The notes under the pieces are model-generated. The model was not told where the DNA came from. It saw nothing but the letters and a program-made list of their open reading frames with translations, and did not search any database. A DNA stretch of 64,000 nucleotides from Prorocentrum cordatum. Its lineage: Eukaryota; Sar; Dinophyceae; Prorocentrales; Prorocentraceae. A program made the translations under genes and the position numbers. Location of the stretch: contig CAUYUJ010020733.1 of NCBI GenBank assembly GCA_963575745.1, positions 1-64,000 of the forward strand. The letters run 5' to 3'. Below are positions 19,757 to 31,007 of the stretch, in pieces (position 1 is the stretch's first letter; each line of letters begins with the position of its first letter).

Positions 19757-19897
19757 TTCCTCCTCCTCCTCCTCCTCCTCCTCCTCCTCCTCCTCCTCCT
19801 CCTCCTCCGCCTCCTCCTCCTCCTCCTCCTCCTCCTCCTCCTCCCCTCCTCCCCCTCCTCCTCCTCCGCCTCCTCCTCCGCCTCCTCCTCCCCCGCC
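19757..19897. repeat. CCT microsatellite
   Basis: Nearly pure CTC/CCT with CCG interruptions. Confidence 0.95.
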
Positions 19898-20055
19898 TTC
19901 CCTTCTCTCCGGCAAGCCGATCCCCCCCACTGCCCCCCCCCGAGACTGCTCCCTTCCCTCCCCGACCTCCCCGAGCTCCTCCCCTTCCGTTCCCAGGCCT
20001 CGTCGCTGCGCCCCTCCCCTTTCCTGCGCCCGGCGCCCCTCTTCGGTGGCAGCTC

Positions 20056-20205
20056 ATGGGAGCCCCCGGTTCCATCTTGTCGGCTCTTGCGAATCGACGC
20101 TAGTCGACGCTGAAATCGACGCTAATCGACGCTAAATCGACGCTAGCCGACGCGGAATCGGCGCTACCTCATCGACTCCGAGACGCTACTGGACGCTAGT
20201 CGACG
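20056..20205. repeat. CGACGCTAAT short-repeat block, copy 1
   Basis: About a dozen 9-11 base units (AATCGACGCTA, GTCGACGCT, GCCGACGC). Preceded by ATGGGAGCC and CTTGCGAATCG. Same architecture at 24486-24625, 30390-30480 and 46240-46400. Confidence 0.8.
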
Positions 20206-20734
20206 CCAAAGACAGAATTAAGAGGGTACAACTAGGCTGGGCATGTCTTCCTTAGGCGGACTTCCGACGAAAACTGAAAATAGTCACCAAATATTCAAAA
20301 ATTGATGGGGATATAGGCCGTTCCCTTCGGGCTTCGATGGGGGCTATCCCCGACGGGGGTGGTACGCTGGCGGGGCTGAGATACCGTGGCCCATTGGGGA
20401 TAGGCATCGGAGAAACGATACCGATGGGGGGGGGGCCCGTCCGGCGGCGGAGCTCCGCGACTTCCTACGGAAGCGGGAGCCGTCGCTGATCCACGCCCCC
20501 CCTGATCCATGTCTGCGATGGCCTGCTCGAGGGGCACACCAGGCTCCCCTGACGTGCTACCGACCCCCCCCCCAGTGGGATCTCGACCAGACGAAACCTT
20601 CCACAAGAAGCCCCTCCCTGAGACCCCCGGGCGTCCCTAGATCGCTGGTGTGGCGCTCTCCATCGCTCCCCTGCCGTGCTGCCGACCCCTCCCCCTGCAT
20701 GGTTTCCCCCGGGGCCGTAGGCGACCCGAGGAAC

Positions 20735-20822
20735 CGGTGGAGGGAGGTGGAGGAGGGGGAGGAGGTGGAGGAGGGGCAGGAGGAGATGGAGGAGGAGGAG
20801 GAGGAGGAGGAGGAGGAGGTAT
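20735..20822. repeat. GGA/GGT microsatellite
   Basis: GGAGGTGGAGGAGG repeat. Confidence 0.85.
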
Positions 20823-21106
20823 GAGGAGAGGAGTCGCGGTCGCTAAGCCCTTCGGAGAAACCTCCACCCCCCCCCGAGCTGCCCGCGTGCTGCGGCGGAG
20901 GGGCGCCACCCGCAGCCCCCCGGCCGGCAGGGGCGGCCCGCGGCGGCGCGCCGCGGCCGAGGCCCCCCCCCGGGCCGAGGCGGCGCCGGGGCGCCGCCGC
21001 CGCGGAGCGGGGCCTCACGCGGCGGCCCGCCGCGCGCCTCTCGCGGGCGAGGGGGAGGCTTGGAGGGCAGCACGCCGGTCGTCGCGGCAGGGGCGCGACG
21101 ACCGGC

Positions 21107-21588
21107 GGGTCGCGAAAAGAGACATCTCGATGTTGGCAGTCTATCCTTGCAGAACCCCATCTCGAAAGAACCCCATGTCGAAGGACAAGGGGAAGAACAA
21201 GCTGCATGTGCAGGAACTTCCAGAACGGTCTGCGCGCATTTCTTGGACCTGCGCCGGCGCGGGCCGGGAGGCCCAGCGCAGGTCCGAGAAACCCGCGGCG
21301 GGCCCCACGGAGGTGGGGTGCAGGGCAGCGGCCGGCTGCGCACGGGGAGCGGCCCTGAGACGGTGCAAACCAAAACTGCCCACTCTCGGTTTCGGCCAGT
21401 GCTGAACCGACGGGGAAAACAAAAAACGTCACAGCCTGCCCGGCCACGCATCGATGGCTTCCCACAACTGGCCATCGCTCGGACGTCCATTCCCTGTGTT
21501 TTTGTTCGATTTCGTGCGTGGCTTTTGCGCCAAAAGTTCAAGGATGCTCCTCGATGGCCCTCGCCGAAGGAGAAATGCCGATGCCAAG
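21107..21588. repeat. Segmental duplication, copy 1
   Basis: About 480 bp that recurs at 22603-23090 at an offset near 1496, with few differences. The plus strand of both reads SKDKGKNKLHVQELPERSAR, but the frame then enters a foldback-family hairpin, so coding is doubtful. It carries a truncated TIR element at its end. Confidence 0.85.
21470..21585. mobile_element. TIR element, CATCGCTCGGACG family, copy 1 (3' end deleted)
   Basis: Starts GGCCATCGCTCGGACGT. The right end lacks CACGTCCGAG, found in the other copies, leaving only CGATGCC. Confidence 0.7.
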
Positions 21589-21601
21589 ACGATCGAAAAC
21601 G

Positions 21602-21760
21602 GGTCTCACGCGCGAGGGCAGAGCGAACTCGCGCGGTGGCTTGCGCGGGCCACTGGCGCGGCCCGCCGCACTGGAGAGGAGGGCGCTCACGCGCGACCTT
21701 ACGCGAGCTGCCTGCGTGGCAACGTCGGCGCAGACGGACCCCGGCTTTTGCGCCGCTCAA
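21602..21760. repeat. TACGCG dispersed repeat, copy 1
   Basis: About 150 bp: CTCACGCGCGAGGG, GGCGCTCACGCGCGACCTTA, CGCGAGCTGCCT. Same order of words at 22168-22310, 30225-30365 and 49480-49625. Confidence 0.7.
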
Positions 21761-22167
21761 GTGGTTGTCATCCGGCGGCGGGTGAGGGGGTGGAAGGGAT
21801 TCGAGAAGGGGGCGGGAATTCTCAGAAGGCTCGGAGGTCCCCCATCCCTCTGAGGAGCGTTCTAGGCCTGCCCGAGGACAGAACAAACTTCTCAGAAGGC
21901 CGGAGGCCTTCTGAGAGGCCCCGCGGCCTTCTGAGAAGGTCACTTCCCCCCCCTCGCTCGTCGCCGAGTCATAGGATCAGACGGGCAGAGCACCGGCCGA
22001 GATGGTGCATGACACGTTTTGTATGACCATCGGTCGTCATAAGAGAAAACTGTCGCACGGAGTCAAAACAAAAACATGTACTGCTCCATCGCAACATGAC
22101 AACCGATGGACATCAGAAACGTGCAGAGCAGCGGCTTGCTGCACACTTGAGCGAGAATCATAGAACA

Positions 22168-22310
22168 GGCCTCACGCGAGATGGAATAGCGGCCTTACGC
22201 GGTGGCTTCGGCAGGCCTCACGCATGGCACACCAAAAAGAGAGGAGGGCGTGCATACGCGACCTTCCGCGGGCAACTTCCGCGCGAATGTCGTCGCAGTC
22301 GAAACCGTTG
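22168..22310. repeat. TACGCG dispersed repeat, copy 2 (diverged)
   Basis: CTCACGCGAGATGGAATAGC, CCTTACGCGGTGGCTTC and CATACGCGACCTTCCGCGGG. Confidence 0.6.
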
Positions 22311-22602
22311 TCCTGAGCCGTTCGCTTGCGTCGGCGCCGGGGATGCGAAGGGGACAGGGCGGCTAGAGATGGATGCCAAGGTGGCATACATGTGGCCTGG
22401 CCTGGCGTCGAAGTGGGTTGCAGGCGCCTCGCGAACAGTGAAAGCAAAACGACACCACCAGGGAGCACGAACGGGAGGAGCCAGCTCGGGGAGGCATCGT
22501 GGACCTCCTCGCGGGAGACGGCCCCCCTGGTGGTGGTGGTGGTGGTGTCGCTTCTCGTTTCCCCGAGCATGGGGGGTGCAGGGCAGCGACCGGCGGCACA
22601 AC

Positions 22603-23090
22603 GGGTCGCGAAAAGAGACATCTCGATGTTGGCAGTCTATCCTTGCAGAACCCCATCTCGAAAGAACCCCATGTCGAAGGACAAGGGGAAGAACAAGCTG
22701 CATGTGCAGGAACTTCCAGAACGGTCTGCGCGCATTTCTTGGACCTGCGCCGGCGCCGGCCGGGAGGCCCAGCGCGAGAAACCCGCAACGGGACCCATGG
22801 TGGTGGGGTGCAGGGCAGCGGCCGGCTACGCGGGGAGCGGCCCTGAGACGGTGCAAACCAAAACTGCCCACTCTCGGTTTCGGCCAGTGCTGAGCCTACG
22901 GGGAAAACAAAAAACGTCACAGCCTGCCCGGCCACGCATCGATGGCTTCCCACAACTGGCCATCGCTCGGACGTCCATTCCCTGTGCTTTTTGTTGGTTT
23001 CGTGCGTGGATTTTTCGCCAGATGATCAAGGATGCTCCTCGATGGTCCTCGCCGAAGGAGAAATGCACACGTCCGAGCGATGCCAAGACA
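22603..23090. repeat. Segmental duplication, copy 2
   Basis: Second copy of 21107-21588, here with an intact TIR element at its right end and a 6-base deletion of AGGTCC in the foldback arm. Confidence 0.85.
22959..23084. mobile_element. TIR element, CATCGCTCGGACG family, copy 2 (intact)
   Basis: 126 bp with ends GGCCATCGCTCGGACGT and CACGTCCGAGCGATGCC. The interior TTTCGTGCGTGG..TCCTCGCCGAAGGAGAAATG is shared with the copies at 21470 and 27553. Confidence 0.8.
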
Positions 23091-23314
23091 AGGCATGGCG
23101 CCAGCGGCTGAGGTGTACGAGGCGATCTTCGGGGACGGGTGACCTCTGCTGGTGCGCGGCTTGCCCGTCGACAGTGCGTGGCAGCAGCCGGCTCCAGAAA
23201 GGCACGCAGAGAGCCCCATCTCAACTGGCGCCGCTGCCCACCCCCTCCCTGGCTGATGGGCCTGCTTCCCACCACCACCACCATAAGTTGGAGGGGGAGG
23301 GGGTCCTCGTCCTC

Positions 23315-23512
23315 CTCCCGCACCTCCTGCTCCTCCTCCTCCTGCTCCTCCTCCTGCTCCTCCTCCTCCTCCTCCTCCGCCTCCTCCTGCTCCTCCTGCT
23401 CCTCCTCCTCCTCCTCCTCCTGCTCCTCCTCCTCCTCCTCCCCCTCCTCCTCCTCCTCCTGCTCCTCCTCCTCACTCCTCTCCTCCTCCTCCTCCTCCTC
23501 CCCCTTCCCCCC
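23315..23512. repeat. CCT/CTGCTC microsatellite
   Basis: CCT repeat with CTGCTC interruptions. Confidence 0.9.
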
Positions 23513-24480
23513 ACATCCAATTTGTGGTGGTGGTGGCGAGCAGGCCCACGATCCCTGGCGCGCGGAACGCGCGGGAGGAGGGCGCCAGAGGCAGCGCCCC
23601 AGGAGGCCGAGCGCCGATCCAAGGAAGCCGCCCGGACCGTCGAAAGACTGCCTGCTGGTGCTGTCGTTTCTTCGATGTTATGCCCGAACAGAACACCTGG
23701 GCGACACAACCCGAGGGAAGGTGCCCAAGGTGCCTGCATGAATTCACATGCGGTCGGACCTCGCAGCATGAACGGCGGCACAGACCCGCCCCAGGCGTCA
23801 CATCTGCGCCGCCGTTGCGAGGTGCCTCGAGATGCCACCCCGAGACACGTCCACTGGCAATGCCGTCTCTTCGAGCTGCGCCCCGCCAAAAAACATCTCG
23901 AATGATGCAGGGAAGCTCTGCGTATATACATATAAGGCACCGAAGTCTGTACACCGACGCTTTGTCCTGGCCTGCACTGGAATTCGCTCAGGGAAGCGGG
24001 TCCTGGTGTATGAGACCCTGGTGTATACATGCTTCGTTGTTTCCCCCAGAAGCGGGTAAAAAAAAGTATACACCACACCACACCGACGTCGTCCCCGACC
24101 CTCAAAAAGTCAAGTGGTTGAAGAACAGCCCGCCACTGGTAATGTACATGTTCCAATTTTCGAATATATCCACTGCGTCTTGGAGTTTCGGGTTCCGTAC
24201 CCCAGAGACAAGAAGCTGAATTACTATCCACATCCGGTGCGCCTCCGCTTTTGGCGCCCCTTCCCAGAGAAACCAAGACGCAGATGACACCGCGGCCTGC
24301 CCAACCGCACAATATGCCCGACCTGCATCTGGCCCGTCAACTCCCGAAGTCCGAAGTCCTGGGGGCCAGGGATGCCCGCTCCTGCTCGGTGCGCCCGCCT
24401 CGACGAGCAGGCGGGGCCTCCCGAATACTCTCTGCCGCGAGGGCAGCGGGGCACACGACGCAGGATACCGTTCCTGTTGC
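23513..24480. other. No gene recognised
   Basis: Holds a half copy of the GGTCCGCGCGG foldback family (23556-23645, ending CCGATCCAAGGAAGCCGCCC). On the minus strand near 23880-23805 a short frame reads QLEETALPVDVSRGGISRHL before a TGA, with an AG border, but no partner exon is visible. Confidence 0.4.
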
Positions 24481-24485
24481 ACCTC

Positions 24486-24625
24486 ACGGGAGCCTCCTAT
24501 ACCATCATGCTAGCTCCTGCGAATCGACGCTGATCGACGCTAGCCGACGCTAACCCACGCTAAATCGACGCTCATCGACACTAGTCGACGCCAATCGACG
24601 CTCAATCGGCCCTATCTCATCGATT
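24486..24625. repeat. CGACGCTAAT short-repeat block, copy 2
   Basis: ACGGGAGCCTCC, then GCGAATCGACGCTGATCGAC and ten further GACGCT units. Confidence 0.8.
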
Positions 24626-24778
24626 ACCACACGTGAATCGACGCCCAGCACCATACGAACTCGTAACGGAATGAAGAGGGCACACGATACAGAAATGCCA
24701 CTTTGCACTTCAGTCGCAGTGAGCTTATTGTTCAGGGGGGACCGCCCCTCCCTGGGAGAAGCCTTCGGACCCGAAGCG

Positions 24779-25130
24779 TCAACAACCCCTGGAAACAGAT
24801 ACTAGCGAAGAACCTCCCGCCGTAATGATTTCTTGACCCGGGAGGGCCTGCGATTTGGACACGCGAATATGGGCGCGGAAAAAGTGGGCACGATACTCGA
24901 CAACGAGTACTCCCAAACCGACAGCGACCGCTGTTAAACAGGCGGCCTTCTGTCTCAAATGGGCAACGTCCGCGGCGACACCGACAGCGAGACCTGCTCG
25001 AGACGAGCAGGAACTGCCTTCGGTCTTCGCACCCATTCTTTCCGTACCCTCCCGCACGTGCTCCACTAGCCGGCGTTGCAGCGCGCGCATGCTCCTTCAA
25101 GGCAGTGCTCTCTTCGCGCTCCGCTGCCAC
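24779..25130 (-). CDS. Candidate coding region, possible membrane segment
   Basis: Two overlapping minus-strand frames look protein-like. One reads AAEREESTALKEHARAATPA (helical, charged). The other reads GVAADVAHLRQKAACLTAVA, then VGLGVLVVEYRAHFF (hydrophobic). They could be two exons or chance. Codon use is weaker than in the supported genes. The family is not recognised. Confidence 0.3.
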
Positions 25131-25139
25131 TCGTTCTGC

Positions 25140-26370
25140 TTACTTTTGCTCCACCACCTGGCGCGACAGCCGCTTGGAGTTGAGCCTAAATGTTGTTTCC
25201 GCTCCTTTTTCGATCGTGCCGGCGGGCCCGAGATGGATCGAATCGCGAAATCGCGTCGGGCCTGATGCGGATCGGATCGCAAGCGAATCGTCCCGAATCG
25301 ACCCGAAATCGGAGGGCCGCGCCGCGCCTGGCTCCACCTGGCCTCAGCCGATGCCGGCGAGCCAGACCGCCTCGCATGGCATCGGACTCGCAGCCCCCGC
25401 CGGTGCATCGAATCGCAGCGCAGAGGAGCGTGGGCGGCCCCGACCGGCGGGAGCCCAGAGCCGCCCACACCCGGGAGGCCTGCGCCGCAGGGCTCCAAGA
25501 GGCGGGGGGCGCCCAAGAGGGGGGGACTGCTCTGACATCGGCGAGAAATTCGGCCCTTCTGTCTCCTCTCCTCTCCCCTCGTCTCCCAACGCGATCCCGA
25601 GGCGCAGTGTTACTTATCGGGAGCGGCCAAGAGGGGGGCGTCCGAGAGGGAGACGCAGATCATGACCGGCGGCACGTGCGCGGCCGGGGGGGGGGGGCCG
25701 GGGACGTAATGAAATGAGAAGAGCGCCACGAAATCGGAGGAAGGATCATGGCCCACGCCATGATTCGGGGGCGCGCAAGCATGGATTATCGATGCAAGGA
25801 TTTGGCGAGCGGGCGGTCGCCAAATCCATGGATCGGAGGAGGTGCCCTCCCCAAAATGCGGCCAGTGCCGCCTCGCTCGGCGCCGGACATCTGCCATTTC
25901 CCATGGAAACGGGACCCCCTTGATCCATGTTTGCGATCGCCTGAATGACATCCAACGCCCCCTACTCCGGATTTCGTAATAAAGGGAGGGGGGTCTCATT
26001 TCGGGGGGGGTCTCTTCCAGGCTATCTTGGAGGGCCTGGGGGGGTCTGGGGACGATGTTTTGGAGGGTTCTCCCACGGGGGGGGTCTAAAATTTCTCGTC
26101 TGGGAGGGTTGAGACCCCCTCCCTTTTATTACAAAATCTGGAGTAGCCATCACCGCCCTCTTGGCCGCCCCAGGGTGGGAGCCCAGACCCCCCCCCACAC
26201 CCGGGAGGCCTGCGCCGCGGACCGCGCGGGGACGCATGGCGGCGCGCCCTGGCGCGGGGCGGGCCCCTGCGCGGGGGCGGCGCGCGCGAAGGGCCGCCGC
26301 CCGCGCGGCTGCGGCTGCGGCGGAGCGAGAGTGCCGCACGGGGGGCACCGCGGGGGCGCCCCGAGTCCTG
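25140..26370. other. No gene recognised
   Basis: AATCGG-type words at 25225-25310, then G-run DNA. At 25670-25760 the words GGCGGCACGTGCGCGGCC and TCATGGCCCACGCCATGA recur in diverged form at 57500-57597. Confidence 0.4.
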
Positions 26371-26735
26371 CTCCTCCTCTGCTTCTCCTCCTCTGCTCCT
26401 CCTCCTCCTCCTCCTCCTCCTCCTCCTCCTCCTCCTCCTTCTCCCTCCTCCTCCTCCCGCTCCCCCTCCCCCTCCCCCCCCCTCCCCCTACTCTCCTCTT
26501 CTCCTCCTCCTCCTCCTCCTCCTCCTCCTCTCCTCTTCCTCCTCCTCCTCCTCCTCCTCCTCCTCCTCCTCCTTTCCTCCTCCTCCCTTCCTCCTTCCAT
26601 CCTCAACTTCCTCCTCTTCCTCTTTCTCTTCCTCCTCCTCCTCCGCCTCGCCTCATCCTCCTCCTCCTACATTATCCATTCTCCTCCTCTTCTCCTCCCT
26701 TCCTCCTCCTGATCCTCTTCCTCCATTCCTTTTCC
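26371..26735. repeat. CCT-rich microsatellite, longest in the window
   Basis: About 365 bp of CTC/CCT with TTCC interruptions. Confidence 0.95.
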
Positions 26736-26848
26736 TGATAAATAGCTCCTCCCTGTCGCACCCCCACGCCGGTCGAAAGGGAGGGCCGGGCGTTTCGCCT
26801 GAGGACTCCTCACCACGTATGAACCTGAAGCTTAAACATTGACACCAG

Positions 26849-27095
26849 TTTCACTCATGGAGGGAGAGTGGTGTTCAACATGTGGCTCTCGCCGCAGCGC
26901 CGCGCATATTCGTCTCAAACAATTCCATGAGGTTGACGGGTTGAGGGCGGGCCGTTTTCATGATGTGACTCGCCCATAGCGCCGCGCACATCCGTCTTAC
27001 ACATGCGCAGGAGTTTCACACCTTGAGGGCGGCTCGTTTTCAACGTGGGGCTATCGCCTTCGCGCCGCAAACATTCGCTGCAACGGCTTGCAGCA
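26849..27095. repeat. Three tandem units of about 82 bp
   Basis: TTGAGGGCGG(C/G)(T/C)CGTTTTCA and GCGCCGC(G/A)CA(T/C)ATTCG recur at this spacing. The plus-strand frame (27023 on) starts in the last unit. Confidence 0.75.
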
Positions 27096-27380
27096 GTTTC
27101 GTGGATTCCCATGGTTGGCAAGCGTACCAGAAACTGTGCTCTGAATTGATTCGGGACCGTGGGGGTGCAGCAGCTATCTTGCTTCGGGAAGCCCCAGGAA
27201 TTCAGAGCGTGAGTTACCTACCCCGCTTTCGCTTCCAGGCAAAACCAAGCCATACCACGCGCCTCCTCGTCAAACGGCCTGCCCAGTACAGGCCGCAATT
27301 TGGCATCGTTTGGTATCTCTTGGAAGCGAGGGTGGTCAAAAGCGAGGTAGGTTTGTTTCCCCCTGAGGAATGGCCTCCTG
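27060..27380 (+). other. Candidate coding segment, unrecognised
   Basis: The plus strand has about 105 codons of ordinary texture (FVDSHGWQAYQKLCSELIRD, LLVKRPAQYRPQFGIVWYLL) leading into Gly/Pro-rich sequence and a TIR element. No splice borders fit and codon use is unbiased. The opposite strand is also open. Confidence 0.25.
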
Positions 27381-27552
27381 GCACGCTGCAGGCCCGTCCA
27401 GGGGCGCCCGAGGGGATCCGCCGACCCCGCTGGCGCGGCCCCCCCGTAGCGTGGGCCCCGAGCCTGGCGTCCTCGCCCGGCTCTGGGCCCCGCGGCTCGG
27501 ACGAGACGGGGGGGGGGCCGGCAACAGTGGGGCCGCTGGCGCATCCTGCCCT

Positions 27553-27675
27553 TGCCGTCGCTCGGACCATTTCACGTGTATTTTTCGGATTCGCGCGTGG
27601 TTTTTTCCTCGATGGTCCAGGATGTTCCTCAAGGGTCCTCGCCGAGAAAAAAAATGCACACGTCCGAGCGATGCC
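27553..27675. mobile_element. TIR element, CATCGCTCGGACG family, copy 3
   Basis: Ends GCCGTCGCTCGGACC and CACACGTCCGAGCGATGCC. The interior TTCGCGCGTGG..GGTCCTCGCCGAGAAAAAAA matches the other copies. Confidence 0.75.
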
Positions 27676-27833
27676 AGGTGCCAGCCTGGAGCGATCCCCC
27701 GCCCCCCCAGGCTCGGCATCTCCGGATCTCGATGCCGGGCTGGAGGATTCCCTCTGGGGGCATCTTCGCATGCCGACCTCGGTACCCTCCGACGGTCGCT
27801 CTGGCACCTGGGCTTCTCAATCGTGGGGTTAGG

Positions 27834-28214
27834 TCGAGCATGTCCTCCTACATGCGGATGTTGGAAGACATCTTCACAAATGTCGAACAGTTTTCAACCA
27901 AACAACTGAAATCCGCCGATCCGGCGTGTGAGTTTCTGAGAGCGTGGACTTGGGCTCGCTCAAGCTTCGCTCTGCAAGGGGGGGGGGGGCGTACGTTATT
28001 TCCGACGTCATTTCCAACGCTTTTCGGTACGAGGGGATATTTCTGACGTCATTTCCGACGTTTTTTGGGTACCCCAGGCCCCTTCTTCCCCTCGCTCTCA
28101 CCCCCCCCCCGGATCGGCGGCACTGGCCGGAGGCCAGTCCAATAATCGAAATATCGTCCCTAGATCATGTTTTGACTATTCTGGGATATTCCCCCTGTAG
28201 AAGGACATACCCGA
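27834..28214. mobile_element. TCGGGCATGTCC family, copy 2 (long)
   Basis: TCGAGCATGTCCTCCTACAT at the left, CCCCCTGTAGAAGGACATAC then CCGA at the right, preceded by the family's ATCATGTTTTGACTATTCT. 381 bp, longer than the others because it holds a GACGTCATTTCC duplication (about 27995-28070). Confidence 0.7.
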
Positions 28215-28593
28215 CTTCAGCTCAGGGATAGGGATACGCTCGAGGCTGGTATGATCAGATCACGCAGCTGGCTCCTCCCGAGAGCGCTTCTCACTGCGGG
28301 AGCCGCCAGCGCATCGAGGCGACCGCGCCCGACGGTGGAGCCGAAACCAGCTGCCCGCAGCAGCCTTTGCAACACCCCCGTTCCCTATTTCCGAAGAGGC
28401 CCAGGACACACCAAGGAATAAACGCAGACAGATCCCAGGATTCCCAATACTTTGCCATAGGTTCTGGGATCTCCTCTGCGACGTCTCCGCGGCGCTGTGT
28501 CTCCGGGTGCGCCAAGGACGCCACGGAGAGGATGGCGGGAGAACGCGCGCAAGGGGTGGCAACAGCCCGAGCGAGACGGGAAAGGACGGAGCG

Positions 28594-28769
28594 CAGTCGG
28601 ACCTAGGCCAGAAGAACGTCCTTCAAGAACACGAGACCCTCGGCTGGCCAAAACGCACAGAACATCCAAGTGTACCCTCCAGAGGGCGCACAAGAACATC
28701 AAACAACCACGAATAACATGAGGGTGCCCTCCCCGGACCGATCGCGATCGTATACCTCGGTCCGACTGT
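28594..28769. mobile_element. TIR element, CAGTCGGACC family, copy 2
   Basis: CAGTCGGACCTAGGCC at one end and CCTCGGTCCGACTG at the other. Best-preserved ends of the family. Confidence 0.8.
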
Positions 28770-28993
28770 ATGTCACATCGTCGGGTGGCCTTGTCTGTCC
28801 GAACGCGCCGCTGTCCGCGTCGAATTGACGTCGAATGTGGAACCCGTGTCGAATCCAAATCAAAACCGCGTCGAATCTGCGTTGAATTCGTGATGAACCC
28901 CCGTCGGAGTTACAGGAGAGACAAGCTCACCCGAAGATACAAGACCACCAAGGGGCTTAAGGGGCGCGCTCCGAGGATCGTAGGGCGGTGAAC

Positions 28994-29134
28994 CTGGACG
29001 ACGCTCTCGAGGGCTGCCAAGGTCAGTACTCCTTCCATGAGAACCTTCTGAGCTCGAAACCTCGGTCTGAGGGCGGCAGGCCTCCGGCTGGCCCTCCGCT
29101 TTGCGTCCAGGGCCACTCTGCTGGTCGGTGCAGC
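28994..29134 (-). CDS. Candidate exon, unrecognised
   Basis: 141 bases, phase 0 to 0. Reads PTSRVALDAKRRASRRPAAL, then LMEGVLTLAALESVVQ, a helical basic stretch. The acceptor is GGACGAAG before GCTGC; the donor is GTCCAG before GTTCAC. The neighbouring frame is also open. Confidence 0.4.
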
Positions 29135-29179
29135 CTTCGTCCAGATTGCGAGGGAAGAACCGCCCCCAGGGGGGCGGAG

Positions 29180-29292
29180 GCGGACGAGGAGGACGAGGAG
29201 GAGGCGGAGGAGGACGAGGAGGACGAGGAGGGGGAGGGGGAGGAGGAAGAGGAAGAGGAGGAGGAGGAGGAGCAGGAGGAGGAGGGGGGCTC
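29180..29292. repeat. GGA/GAC microsatellite
   Basis: GAGGACGAGG repeat. Confidence 0.9.
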
Positions 29293-30175
29293 CTGGATGG
29301 GGTCCGACTGGATGGGGCCGAACGTTCGCGCCGCCTCGCCAGTGCATCCAGGTGTGCCGGCGATGCATCGACGATGCATCCCCGACGTCGGCGCGTGGAA
29401 GCACGTTCTCCACACCGAGACGCACCGTCGACGTATCGGCGATGCGGCGCGAGCCTCCGGCCCCAGTGGTTCGGACTGCACTCCGGGAGGCTTGGAGAAC
29501 CAGCAGACAATAGCAACGTGGAGCTGCAAGCCTCACCCCCTCCTGCAGTTGCCCGTCCAGCCTCCGCAAGTCTCGACCGCCCGGCCCCTTCGAGGCCCGG
29601 ACTTCTTCACGTCCCCCGTTCAGGGGGACGTAAGACCTGGGTACAGTGGACTCGGAAGTCCCCGACGAGGTCGTCAACAAAAATGACGAGGCCGAGCCTG
29701 CATTTTGACGAGGCCTCCCGCTGCAGACATCCCACGAAACTCCTCCTCGTCAAAATCCGAGGCGCGGTCGTCAAAAAAACGATGGCGAACCCGAGTCCTG
29801 GCAAACCCGGGTCTTACGCTCCCCCGACCCGTCCGGGGAGCCGATGCTCCAAGACTCCCAGGGGGCGGCGGGTAGGAGTATCCTCGGGTACCCCGCCCAT
29901 GCCCCCTGCGATCCGGACATCCAGAAGCCTCCCTGGAGCTCCGACGTCGCGAGCAGAAATGCAGCCGCGCGGACGATCACCACCAGGGCCCTGGACCCCA
30001 TGTCCGTCCAGCAGCTCTCGCGCCAGATCGAGCGGCGAAGGTCCCGAGGCCCGAAATCGGGAGAAAACAAACACCCCGTGCGAAAACCGTGCAAGGCCTC
30101 CGGAAGACTGGTTGCCCACGCTGTGGATGTCTGTACGTTATTCCCTGCCTCGGACCTGCCAAGCAGGGTCCTTCT

Positions 30176-30514
30176 CTGGCAAGTCATGGGAGCCTCCCAT
30201 GTGAGCGATTATCAAACACGGGGTCTTGCGCGAGGTGGCATCGCGACCTTGCGCGGTTGCTTCCGCGGACCGCCAGCGCGGCACGCTACGCTGGAAGCTA
30301 GGGCGCTTACGCGCGACCTTACGCGAGCAGCTTACGCGCCAATGCCGGAGAAGACGACCCACTTTTTTCGCGTCGCTCATGTGATCTTGCTGGCTCTAGC
30401 AAATCGGTGCTAACCGACGCGAGCCGACGCTAGTCCGCGCTAGCTGAGGCTGAATCGACGCCAATCGACGCAAAGACAGAGTTGAAAGGGAATGCGAGGC
30501 TCCCATGACTTGCT
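30176..30514. mobile_element. Composite TIR element with ends TGGCAAGTCATGGGAGCCTC
   Basis: The left end is TGGCAAGTCATGGGAGCCTC. The right end GAGGCTCCCATGACTTGCTA is its inverse over about 19 bases. Inside are TACGCG repeat copy 3 (30225-30365) and GACGCT block copy 3 (30390-30480), so those two repeats may be parts of one element type. Confidence 0.65.
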
Positions 30515-31007
30515 ACCAAACTATCTCAGACCTTGCCAACAGACCCCTCTTTTTCTACCAGCGAAGAGATGCCATGGGAAGCCGCGCCAGACCCGGGTCT
30601 AGGCTGTCAATCGACCGCCGAAAGGGGCAGCGTGGAACTGGGCGGGGTGGGTCGCTTGTCCAACGACTGGCGTCCAGTGGAGCGTCCCGAGCGCAGGGAA
30701 GAGAGGAGGAGGAGAATGGCGACGGGGAAGAGGAGATTATGAAGAGAAAGGGTAAGTTCGGAAAAGGAGCAGGACAATGGTAAGTAGAAGGAGAGCGAAG
30801 AGGAGGTTCGAAGAAAAACGATACGTACCACGCTGCCCCGCGCTCGGGCAGCTACTCCACAGCATCAGCATCGAGACACCCGTCGAGGGCACCTAATGGC
30901 CGCTGTAACCGTTTCCCGAAAAGACCATTCCAAGAGTCTGCCGAAGGGCATCCCACGAGGCTGTCTAGGTGGCGGGATGGACCGAAGGCCTAAGAGTTGC
31001 TCTCAAT

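Noticed and set aside
23720-23800. A zinc-finger-like CPRC..HERRH pattern on the plus strand
   Set aside because: Spacing fits no known finger, there is no start or splice context, and it overlaps repeat-derived DNA.
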